A stretch of DNA of 59,360 nucleotides from Halieaceae bacterium UBA4452 (GTDB taxonomy: Bacteria; Pseudomonadota; Gammaproteobacteria; Pseudomonadales; Halieaceae). The stretch is from contig DGPA01000046.1 in NCBI GenBank assembly GCA_002389505.1, forward strand, positions 16,419-75,778. Reading direction: 5' to 3'. Positions 43,481 to 50,860 of the stretch are shown here, piece by piece. Position 1 is the stretch's first letter. Each line of letters opens with the position of its first letter. A program made the translations under genes and the position numbers. Under the pieces are notes generated by a model. It worked only from the letters and a program-made list of their open reading frames with translations, searched no databases and was not told the origin of the DNA.

Positions 43481-44920
43481 ATGTCACCCGACCAGTGGGT
43501 AGAGAATACCTTGGGACCCGTTGCCGCCGCCTTTGCCAGCGCTGTTTTCTATTCGGTACCTGTTGCCGGCCAACAGCTACCTTTGATTGTTGCTTGGCTG
43601 GGAATAGCAGCCGTTTTTTTCACGGTCTATTTTCGCTTTATTAACTTTCGTGGGCTTTGGCTGGCCTTACGTCACGTGCGTGGTGATTTTGATGACCCAA
43701 GGGCGCGGGGTGAAATCAGTCATTTTCAAGCGGTGGCAACAGCTATTTCCGGCACCGTAGGTGTAGGAAATATAGGTGGTGTGGCGGTAGCGCTGAGTAT
43801 CGGTGGTCCAGGCGCAGCATTTTGGCTATTTATCGCTGGATTATTGTCCATGTCTACCAAACTGGTCGAGTGCACTTTGGGTGTCCGTTTTAGAAGATAT
43901 AACGCCGATGGATCGGTATCCGGTGGACCAATGTACTACCTAGAGGCCTATTTCCGCGATCGACGTTTACCGACGCTAGGTAAACTTTTTGGAGGTTTCT
44001 ACGCGATAGCCTTGGTAATAGGTTGCTTGGGTATCGGCAACATGTTTCAGTCTAATCAAGCCTATGCACAGATGCTGGTCATTACTGGTGGTAGTGATAG
44101 CTGGCTTGCGGATAAGGGCTGGTTGTTCGGTATGGCCTTGGCAGCTATTGTCGCTGCCGTCATTATTGGGGGTATTAAGGCAATTGCTCGGGTCGCTGGG
44201 GTGTTGGTGCCTTTTATGGCCGTGCTCTATGCGTTAAGCGCCGCCTTTGTCATTGTCCTTAGCCATGAGCATATCGTGCCAGCCCTGCATTTGGTGACGG
44301 CATCAGCTTTTTCAACGCAGGCAGCACTCGGCGGCGGCCTGGGTGCATTAATTGTCGGCTTCCAACGGGCTTTATTTTCTAACGAGGCGGGCTTGGGGTC
44401 AGCGTCGATCGCCCATGCCGCAGTTCAGTCCGAGCGACCTGCATCCGAGGGGTTGGTGTCATTGTTGGAGCCCTTTATTGACACGGTGATTGTCTGCAGT
44501 CTCAGCTCACTGGTCATCTTGACCACGGCAATACCGAACAACTTGATGAGTGATGGCTTGGCAGGCATTGAGTTGACGAGCGCTGCATTTGCACACCACT
44601 TTGCCTGGGCGCCCTATGTGATTGCCGTAGCGGCGCTGCTGTTCGCGTTTTCGACGGCCTTGGCATGGTCCTACTATGGGTTAAAGGCTTGGACATATTT
44701 GGTCGGCGAGGGGCGGAAGCGCGCGTTAGCATTCCAGTTGGTGTTTTGCGGATTTATCGTTATCGGTGCCATGTTGCAGTTGGGCGCAGTTCTCGATTTT
44801 TCAGACGCCATGGTATTTCTAATATCGGTCCCTAACCTTCTGGCGCTGTATTTGTATGCGCCCGAGGTACGAAAGGAGTTGATCGCTTATATCGCTGAGT
44901 TGAAAGCGCAAGATCAGTAA
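43481..44920 (+). CDS. Sodium:alanine/glycine symporter (AGCS family)
   Basis: Inner-membrane sodium/amino-acid symporter, 479 residues and about 10-11 helices. Family motifs include AISGTVGVGNIGGVAVALS, SMSTKLVECTLGVRFR, DGSVSGGPMYYLEAY and FQRALFSNEAGLGSASIAHA. The start ATG follows TGGAGC. The substrate is probably alanine or glycine. It is convergent with the TauD-type gene, with a seven-base overlap of stops. Confidence 0.93.
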   Translation: MSPDQWVENTLGPVAAAFASAVFYSVPVAGQQLPLIVAWLGIAAVFFTVYFRFINFRGLWLALRHVRGDFDDPRARGEISHFQAVATAISGTVGVGNIGGVAVALSIGGPGAAFWLFIAGLLSMSTKLVECTLGVRFRRYNADGSVSGGPMYYLEAYFRDRRLPTLGKLFGGFYAIALVIGCLGIGNMFQSNQAYAQMLVITGGSDSWLADKGWLFGMALAAIVAAVIIGGIKAIARVAGVLVPFMAVLYALSAAFVIVLSHEHIVPALHLVTASAFSTQAALGGGLGALIVGFQRALFSNEAGLGSASIAHAAVQSERPASEGLVSLLEPFIDTVIVCSLSSLVILTTAIPNNLMSDGLAGIELTSAAFAHHFAWAPYVIAVAALLFAFSTALAWSYYGLKAWTYLVGEGRKRALAFQLVFCGFIVIGAMLQLGAVLDFSDAMVFLISVPNLLALYLYAPEVRKELIAYIAELKAQDQ

Positions 44921-45735
44921 GGAGCGTCGCCTTCACTCACTACGCGATGTAATTGCCGGGTGGCCGGGAAAAAATCATTGACCGGTTTGTGTTGAGTACT
45001 GCGATTATCCCAAATAACCATGCTATCTGCCTGCCACTTGAAACGACAGGTATGTTCAGTAAGCGTGCTGTGCGCATACAAGAACCGTAGGATTTCTGCT
45101 GATTCCAAAGCCGGCAAGCCGTCAATATGACTAGTAAATAGTGGGTTAACAAACAGTACTTTTTTACCCGATTCTGGATGGATCTGGATAACGGGGTGCT
45201 TCACTGGTGGGTTGGCACCGACCGCATCAGCCAGTCGCTCCCGACCACCGCGCTCCGCCAAACTCTCTTTGAAACCTTGACTAAAATCATGAATGGCGTG
45301 TAAGTCAGCTAGGTAGTTTTGCATGCCAGACGACAGGGTGTCGTAAGCGGTTGTCATACTTGCCCACAAGGTATCGCCGCCCACCTCGGGGATGACAATG
45401 CCATGTAGTACCGTGACCGACGGCGGGTGTTGTCGAAATGTCATATCGGAGTGCCAGACTTCGATCTTAGAGGGGCGCTCTCGGGTACTTTCTAATAACA
45501 TCACTTCTGGCAATCCATCGACTGTGCCATAAGCTGGGTGGGTCTGCAGCGGCCCAAAAATACGCGCTAAATCTCGTTGCTGAGTCGGTGCAATCGCTTG
45601 ATCCCTAAAGAATAATACCTCGTGCTCATTCAGCAAATGTTTAATCTCTATTTGCACATCTTTGGATAACGGCTTACTTAAATTGATACCGTGGCATTCA
45701 GCACCTAAAGCACCTGCGATACGTTTAATCTGCAT
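44914..45735 (-). CDS. TauD/TfdA-family Fe(II)/2-oxoglutarate dioxygenase
   Basis: Non-haem iron oxygenase that couples 2-oxoglutarate decarboxylation to substrate oxidation; in this family taurine, 2,4-D and similar compounds are attacked. ATG 45735 (MQIKRIAGALGAECHGINL) gives 273 residues, the family length; the frame opens at 45804, but those residues look non-native. The iron triad is His95 and Asp97 (VWHSDMTF) and His249 (STQHKPVNDF), with Arg260 or Arg264 for 2-oxoglutarate. No sulfonate transporter is nearby, so the substrate is open. It is divergent from the peptide cassette at 45922. Confidence 0.9.
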   Translation of the reverse strand: MQIKRIAGALGAECHGINLSKPLSKDVQIEIKHLLNEHEVLFFRDQAIAPTQQRDLARIFGPLQTHPAYGTVDGLPEVMLLESTRERPSKIEVWHSDMTFRQHPPSVTVLHGIVIPEVGGDTLWASMTTAYDTLSSGMQNYLADLHAIHDFSQGFKESLAERGGRERLADAVGANPPVKHPVIQIHPESGKKVLFVNPLFTSHIDGLPALESAEILRFLYAHSTLTEHTCRFKWQADSMVIWDNRSTQHKPVNDFFPATRQLHRVVSEGDAPY

Positions 45736-45921
45736 AGTGGAGCACCTAAGAGTTACCATTTTCCCAATAGCGTAAGTTTGCTCGCTAATGTTGTGCGTCA
45801 GCAAGCCCTGAATAGATTATATTTTTCGCGACTGCAAAAACGGCAGGGTTTCGCCTGATGCAGGCATAACGTTACACACTTTACGAGATCAACAATGAAT
45901 ATAACAAGGAGCGTTATTTCT

Positions 45922-46227
45922 ATGAAAAAAGCTATTGCAGTATTACTCAGCGCAACGACTATCACGCTGACATCCCATGCTAATACGGTTTCTATTGCCA
46001 CTGAACAAAATATCGCACGAGATTACTTTGCAGGCGCAAGCCAATCGGTCGGCAATGTCCAGTTAATTGACCCGCTTGAGTTAGAGCATATTCGAGGCGG
46101 CTTTGCACCTATTGTTCTGGCACTGGGCTTTGCGTCTTTGGATTTGGCACTGATGGGTTTTTATTGGGGGATTTATGTCCCCAACTATGCACCCATGGGG
46201 CCTTCTTTCAACGCACAGCTACCCTAA
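45922..46227 (+). CDS. Small secreted precursor with Sec signal and double-glycine leader
   Basis: I do not recognise a named family. ATG 45922 is chosen because AAGGAG lies about ten bases upstream; an ATG at 45895 adds nine residues. The 101-residue product starts with a classic signal peptide (MKKAIAVLLSATTITLTSHA, cleavage after residue 20). A polar segment follows, ending DPLELEHIRGG (50-60), which matches the double-glycine leader pattern E(-8)L(-7)xxI(-4)xGG. Cleavage after Gly60 would free a 41-residue hydrophobic peptide starting FAPIVLALGF, rich in Tyr, Trp and Phe with a Pro/Asn-rich tail. The C39-type peptidase two genes on is the obvious processing enzyme. Confidence 0.8.
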   Translation: MKKAIAVLLSATTITLTSHANTVSIATEQNIARDYFAGASQSVGNVQLIDPLELEHIRGGFAPIVLALGFASLDLALMGFYWGIYVPNYAPMGPSFNAQLP

Positions 46228-46244
46228 CGTAAAGGAGAGGCAGC

Positions 46245-46490
46245 ATGAATGCCAAAAAAAAACTGGCAAGAAAACTGGCGATGCAAAGGCAAGCAAGTCG
46301 CTGGGAAGCCGGTTGGTCGGCATTATTCGTCAAACTAATGCTGGGGTGGTTATTCTTCGTTGCCTCATTCTTTGTCTTGGTTCCCCATGAATTCAGCACG
46401 GGCGCTTGGGTGACGATACTTGCGGCAGGTACGGGTTGCTGTGTAGCGTTGGCTTACCTAATGGCGCAGCGTGTTGATCAGAGGGAGTGA
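46245..46490 (+). CDS. Small two-helix membrane protein of the C39 cassette
   Basis: An 81-residue protein with a basic N-terminus (KKKLARKLAMQRQ) and two predicted transmembrane helices, around 30-46 (LMLGWLFFVASFFVLV) and 53-73 (WVTILAAGTGCCVALAYLM). The positive N-terminus predicts both ends in the cytoplasm. An AAAGGAGAGG site precedes the ATG, 17 bases after the precursor stop. It overlaps the peptidase open frame by 20 bases. Its role is unknown; an immunity protein, export aid or anchor for the protease are possibilities. Confidence 0.75.
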   Translation: MNAKKKLARKLAMQRQASRWEAGWSALFVKLMLGWLFFVASFFVLVPHEFSTGAWVTILAAGTGCCVALAYLMAQRVDQRE

Positions 46491-47034
46491 CATCAAGCGC
46501 CAATGGGTAGCCATGCTCTTACTAGCGTCGGTGATTGCCTGTGCGTCATTAGCCAGTGCGTCCTTGGAGCCACAATATGTAATGCAAAAAAGTGTCAATA
46601 GCTGCGGGCTTGCGGCACTTGCATTTGTCGCACATTCGCTGGGTTTTAAGGGGATTGATGAACAAGGGTTAACGACCATTGCGGCACATTTTTATCCACA
46701 AGCCAATGGCTTACCTCCGCTATCAGGTTACAGTTTAGCGGACATTATCAGGCTAGCGAGGCACATTCATTTGCAGCCGAGCGCTTGGCGTGGTGATTTA
46801 TTAGCCTTGAGGCAGGCGCCAAAACCGCTTGTGCTATGGGTTGATCAAAGCACGGCAGCGCACTTCATTGTACTGACCGCATTTTCCGACGCAGGCATAG
46901 AGATATTCGATCCCCGGAGTGGACGGCAATCGATTGATTTAGCCGCACTGAAATCCCGTTGGCTAGCGAAGGGGAGCAAGGGTATTTTTATGCAGTTCCG
47001 TCCACTGCCTTCGGAGCACGCAGTGTCACATTAA
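46471..47034 (+). CDS. Exported stand-alone C39-type cysteine peptidase
   Basis: Papain-like protease of the C39 (bacteriocin-processing) fold without an ABC transporter. From GTG 46471 it has 187 residues. A basic segment IKRQW precedes a hydrophobic signal peptide ending ASLASA (about 30). Then come the oxyanion glutamine Gln39, nucleophile Cys45 (VNSCGLAALAF), His131 (AAHFIVL) and Asp147 (FDPRSG). The start is uncertain: GTG 46471, TTG 46474 or ATG 46513, all in or near the end of the upstream gene, with GAGGGAG at 46481-46487. It resembles periplasmic C39 enzymes such as FapD. It is convergent with the M16C gene (nine-base overlap). Confidence 0.82.
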   Translation: MLIRGSDIKRQWVAMLLLASVIACASLASASLEPQYVMQKSVNSCGLAALAFVAHSLGFKGIDEQGLTTIAAHFYPQANGLPPLSGYSLADIIRLARHIHLQPSAWRGDLLALRQAPKPLVLWVDQSTAAHFIVLTAFSDAGIEIFDPRSGRQSIDLAALKSRWLAKGSKGIFMQFRPLPSEHAVSH

Positions 47035-49980
47035 CACCTGCTGAGTGAGCATTAATTCGCCCAGATACGGCGCTTCTTGCTCGGCAATATCGGGATTCGT
47101 AATCACTGCGATACTCGGTTTAGTGTCGATGAGATAGGCATTAGCTACGCGCTTTAATTCCTCCACGCTAGCATCGACGACGCTTTTACGGAAAGCGGCT
47201 CGATGGGCTTGGGTACGATTAAATAGCTGCTCATGAAAATGCTTTTTCGCTTCACCCGCCGGCGATCCAGGCTTATCCATGCCGCCAATGACCCCAAGGA
47301 TCGCCTCTTCTATAGCTAATGGCTGGTGTTGACTGTCTACAAACCAACGTACGGAATCTTCAAAGTCTGTGAGTGTCTCTTTGAGCCTTGGATCCCGATA
47401 GGAGAAGAAGCGAAATGCGCCCATATTGGCGTCATGGTTGGCACCTCCACCATAGGCTCCCCCTTGCTCGCGAATTGTGCGATGTAAGTAACCATTGCGC
47501 AGAACTGCAGCTAACACTGTCAGCAGTGGAGCATCGGCATGTCCTGCAGGTACGGTAGGAAAGGCCATGGCACAGAAATTCACGGGTGTATTGGTGACCC
47601 ACACTTCTCTTCTGGCCTCCCTTATCGGAGGGGGTTGCCACAAGCCAGTGGCGCTTGTCGGGGTGAGAGTGTGAATAGCAGTTACGCCGTCATTATGCGC
47701 GCTCACGAGTGTATCTGGGTCGGCGATGGTGGCTATGCGTAGCTCATTAGCGCTGCAAACCCGTTCATAAAGCGAGCCTAGTTCGCCCATAAGCTGCTGA
47801 AGATCATTGTCATTGGACAAGTTTTTATCGAGGGCGCGTAACCGTCTCACCCCTTCGAGACCCGACTGTTCATGAGTTCGCTTCGCCAATGCATTCATCC
47901 CCGCGCTAGCGGCCATCATGGCCAGCATGTGGCCACTACCAACAATACTTTGATCTTTGCGTGCACGGGACTGACTGACTAACTCTCGGATACGCGATCC
48001 TTCGTCGAAGCGCGCTGATGTGAACGTGTCTCTCATCAGCTCGCTTTGTGCATAACTGCGGTTGGCAAGGGCTTTAGAGGATAATAAGAGCCAGCCCGAG
48101 CAGTGCTGCAGGTCATCACGCGAGCTGCGTGTTAGCGTACCTGCTCCAAGTGATCCTACCGTGGCCGAATGTCGATCCTGAACTGTAAGGTAATCATCTT
48201 TACCAATGCCCACCTCTGTCAGTAGGCCAGTCATCAGTGGCAAGCGCTCAAATTCTGCATCCGATAGCGCGGGTAATGGTCTGACCCATTGCTGATAAAC
48301 CAAGCCATTGGTCCCGGTCGCATAGGTCAAGCCATTAATACCGTCATGCATGTGGACCTGTGGTGTGGGCTCAGGGATGAGGGGTGGAATATCACTCAGC
48401 TCGACCCGGGGGAGTAGATTGGGATCATCTTCTTGACTTTGACGCGCTTTCAATTTGTCAGCTAGATCAATAATCTGCGCGCGATGTTGATCATCTAAGG
48501 ACGCATTTATAGCCGCAAGCTTGTCGCGTTCGTTTTTGGCGTGAGTATCTGACAAGGTGGTATCTGGCTCTACGGTGAGCCGCACGCGGTGGGGGTTGTT
48601 TAGTAGCAGAGTTCTCAGTAGCGAGGGGATGTAGTCGGGACTTTCGCAGCGCGTACGAATATCCGCTATCGCGGGATCGAGATCGAGGGCCCCGACAGCA
48701 TCGCCATAGTGGGTCGCGGCACTCAACGCGCGGAGCATTAAATTGAGTCCATAGGGCATTCCATCACCCGTTATTTCACGTTGATGGAGTTCGATTTGAT
48801 GCAATATGGATTCAAGCTTCTCTTCACTCACACCTTCTGCCGCTAGGGTTTCTATGATGGCTATCACATCGCGTTCAAATTGATCGGCGTGTGCTGCTTC
48901 ACTTCCTTCGATACCACAACACAACACCATTTCACGCATTGAGTCTTCGATCCCACACAGGGGTGATGGAGCGGTACCAAGGGTTGTCGTTTCTAAGTAA
49001 TGCATCAGGGGAGAGGCGCTGTTTTCCATTAAAACCGACGACACGAGTTGCGCTTCGAGCATGGACATCAGATGGGCACTTTCACCCAGCTTCCACCCTA
49101 AAATATGGTGGGTCTTGCCACTGACGCCCTCAGCCTCGTCGATGGCGTAATGGTGACTGGCGATGACAGGGTCAGCGAAAGGCACTTCTAAGGCGACCTC
49201 TATTTTGCTGTCAGAACGCTCAAATCGCTGTAACGCGGAACGCTCAAACACGGCTTGATGGTCGTTGGCTGGGATGTCACCAAAGGTGAGAAAAATCGCA
49301 TTACTGGGGTGGTAGTGGCTGCTGTAAAAATCTCTTAATTGTTGATACGTCAAATCGGGTATGGTTTCCGGTTCGCCGCCGCTGTTGTAATGATAGGTAT
49401 TAGTGGGGAATAGCTCGAAGCACAATTTGTCCCACAAAACCGAGGAAATTGACGACATAGCGCCTTTCATCTCGTTGTAGACCACGCCCTTGTAAACCAG
49501 CGTATGCTCGTTATTGGAGCTTTCCTCAAACTCCACACGATGCCCTTCCTGAGCAAAATCGAGGGGATCAAGGCGAGAGAAAAACACGGCGTCTAAGTAA
49601 ACCGACAGAAGATTATCGAAATCTTTTCGGTTTTGGGTGGCAAAGGGATAGGCCGTCCAGTCAGAACTAGTAAAGGCATTCATAAAGGTGTTGAGAGAAC
49701 GCCGCAGCATCATGAAAAATGGGTCCCTCACAGGAAAATTCTCGCTGCCGCAAAGCACTGTGTGCTCTAAGATATGCGCTACCCCGGTGGAATCTTGCGG
49801 TACGGTACGGAGCGCAACCATGAACACATTTTCAGGATTATCGCTGGCAAGGTGTAAGTGTGTTGCTCCGGTGGCTCGATGTTGATATTCCTCGACGCGA
49901 AGATTGAGCGCCTCTATCGATACGCTACGCAGCATGTCGAAGGTGGCTGACGTTGGTGATATGGCGTTATTCGCTTCCAT
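47026..49980 (-). CDS. M16C-family zinc metallopeptidase (PreP-like)
   Basis: Large peptidase of the presequence-protease/falcilysin group that degrades short peptides inside a closed chamber. ATG 49980 (MEANNAISPTSATFDMLRS) gives 984 residues; the 50034 opening is unlikely. The inverted zinc motif HILEH is at 69-73 (GVAHILEHTVLCGS), and the downstream ligand glutamate is probably in VYNEMKGAMSS. There is no signal peptide, so it is probably cytosolic. An M16C C-terminal half follows (GGAYGGGANHD). It is downstream-adjacent, convergent, to the C39 cassette; a role in clearing peptides is conceivable but unproven. Confidence 0.92.
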   Translation of the reverse strand: MEANNAISPTSATFDMLRSVSIEALNLRVEEYQHRATGATHLHLASDNPENVFMVALRTVPQDSTGVAHILEHTVLCGSENFPVRDPFFMMLRRSLNTFMNAFTSSDWTAYPFATQNRKDFDNLLSVYLDAVFFSRLDPLDFAQEGHRVEFEESSNNEHTLVYKGVVYNEMKGAMSSISSVLWDKLCFELFPTNTYHYNSGGEPETIPDLTYQQLRDFYSSHYHPSNAIFLTFGDIPANDHQAVFERSALQRFERSDSKIEVALEVPFADPVIASHHYAIDEAEGVSGKTHHILGWKLGESAHLMSMLEAQLVSSVLMENSASPLMHYLETTTLGTAPSPLCGIEDSMREMVLCCGIEGSEAAHADQFERDVIAIIETLAAEGVSEEKLESILHQIELHQREITGDGMPYGLNLMLRALSAATHYGDAVGALDLDPAIADIRTRCESPDYIPSLLRTLLLNNPHRVRLTVEPDTTLSDTHAKNERDKLAAINASLDDQHRAQIIDLADKLKARQSQEDDPNLLPRVELSDIPPLIPEPTPQVHMHDGINGLTYATGTNGLVYQQWVRPLPALSDAEFERLPLMTGLLTEVGIGKDDYLTVQDRHSATVGSLGAGTLTRSSRDDLQHCSGWLLLSSKALANRSYAQSELMRDTFTSARFDEGSRIRELVSQSRARKDQSIVGSGHMLAMMAASAGMNALAKRTHEQSGLEGVRRLRALDKNLSNDNDLQQLMGELGSLYERVCSANELRIATIADPDTLVSAHNDGVTAIHTLTPTSATGLWQPPPIREARREVWVTNTPVNFCAMAFPTVPAGHADAPLLTVLAAVLRNGYLHRTIREQGGAYGGGANHDANMGAFRFFSYRDPRLKETLTDFEDSVRWFVDSQHQPLAIEEAILGVIGGMDKPGSPAGEAKKHFHEQLFNRTQAHRAAFRKSVVDASVEELKRVANAYLIDTKPSIAVITNPDIAEQEAPYLGELMLTQQVLM

Positions 49981-50056
49981 GAAACTCCCAGTGATTTTAG
50001 TATGGTCGAATTGCTGAGGTGGCCGGTCCGTCAATTGTAATGATTTGAAGGCGAAA

Positions 50057-50860
50057 TTAACGGGATTTCAGCGTTATTTTATAAAGCCACGGCCAGCGCT
50101 TTCCCGTCACCCAAATGTCGCCGGTCGGCGCATGCATGGCAATGCCATTGAGCACGTCTGTATCCGGTTGTCGATCGTTGTCGTCGAGGAGGTCGTTTAG
50201 GTGGATAATACCTCGAACAACCCCTGTGGCTGGGTCAATGATAGCAATCTCGTCTTGCTGCCAGATATTGGCCCAAATGTCGCCATCAATCCACTCCAGT
50301 TCGTTGAGCCGAGTAAGAGGCTTCCCCAGTAAAGTGACGTTAATGGTGTCAATAGCGCCCCCTGCCTCCACGTCAATGGACCTAATTTTACTACTGCCAT
50401 CACTCCAAAATAAGCGCCCCGAGTCGCTGGTTGCACCCCAGCCTTCACCGGGTAGTACGGCGGATCCTTCGAGAGCGAAGGTCTTTGCATTGAGAATGAG
50501 CAACCGCTGAGCACGCCAGGTCAGTAGATAAATGCTGCTACCAATACGCGTGAGGCCCTCTGCAAACAGTTGCCGAGGCAAGTGCTGTTCATTGCGAAGT
50601 GCCAACTCGGGCCAGTCGTAGGCCTTGATGATGGACTCCCCGTACAGGCCGGAACTCACCAATAAGCGGTCGCCGTCAAATTCGAGTCCCTGAACAAAAT
50701 TGTCTCTGTCAAACGATTTTTTGGCGATCACTCGCACGTCATAATGCTGTACTGATCTAGCATCTGGCGATAGCTGCTCTGAGGTGGCGTTCATGTTGCC
50801 TGCCAGCAATGCTGCTGCCACTAAGCGAGGTAGTGGCGTAAGCCTAGGACTGTTGATCAT
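50057..50860 (-). CDS. Glutaminyl-peptide cyclotransferase (glutamine cyclotransferase)
   Basis: Cyclises N-terminal glutamine of proteins or peptides to pyroglutamate. It has 267 residues of five-bladed beta-propeller type, as in plant and bacterial QCs. Family blocks are FVQGLEFDGDRLLVSSGLYG, QLFAEGLTRIGSSIYLLTW, EGWGATSDSGRLFWSDGS, NELEWIDGDIWANIW and NGIAMHAPTGDIWVTGKRWP. An N-terminal hydrophobic segment suggests export. Its ATG overlaps the mnmC stop by four bases, so they share an mRNA. Confidence 0.9.
   Translation of the reverse strand: MINSPRLTPLPRLVAAALLAGNMNATSEQLSPDARSVQHYDVRVIAKKSFDRDNFVQGLEFDGDRLLVSSGLYGESIIKAYDWPELALRNEQHLPRQLFAEGLTRIGSSIYLLTWRAQRLLILNAKTFALEGSAVLPGEGWGATSDSGRLFWSDGSSKIRSIDVEAGGAIDTINVTLLGKPLTRLNELEWIDGDIWANIWQQDEIAIIDPATGVVRGIIHLNDLLDDNDRQPDTDVLNGIAMHAPTGDIWVTGKRWPWLYKITLKSR

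Noticed and set aside
46208..46399. Minus-strand ORF across the C39 cassette
   Set aside because: It runs opposite to three well-supported small genes with ribosome-binding sites and has no recognisable features.
45922..47034. Functional amyloid (fap) operon
   Set aside because: Only the C39 gene resembles FapD; no FapB/C-type repeats, FapE or FapF porin are present.
50057..50860. Glutaminyl cyclase as the modifying enzyme of the C39-cassette peptide
   Set aside because: Neither the predicted signal-peptidase product (Asn) nor the double-glycine product (Phe) begins with glutamine, and the gene is coupled to mnmC rather than to the cassette.
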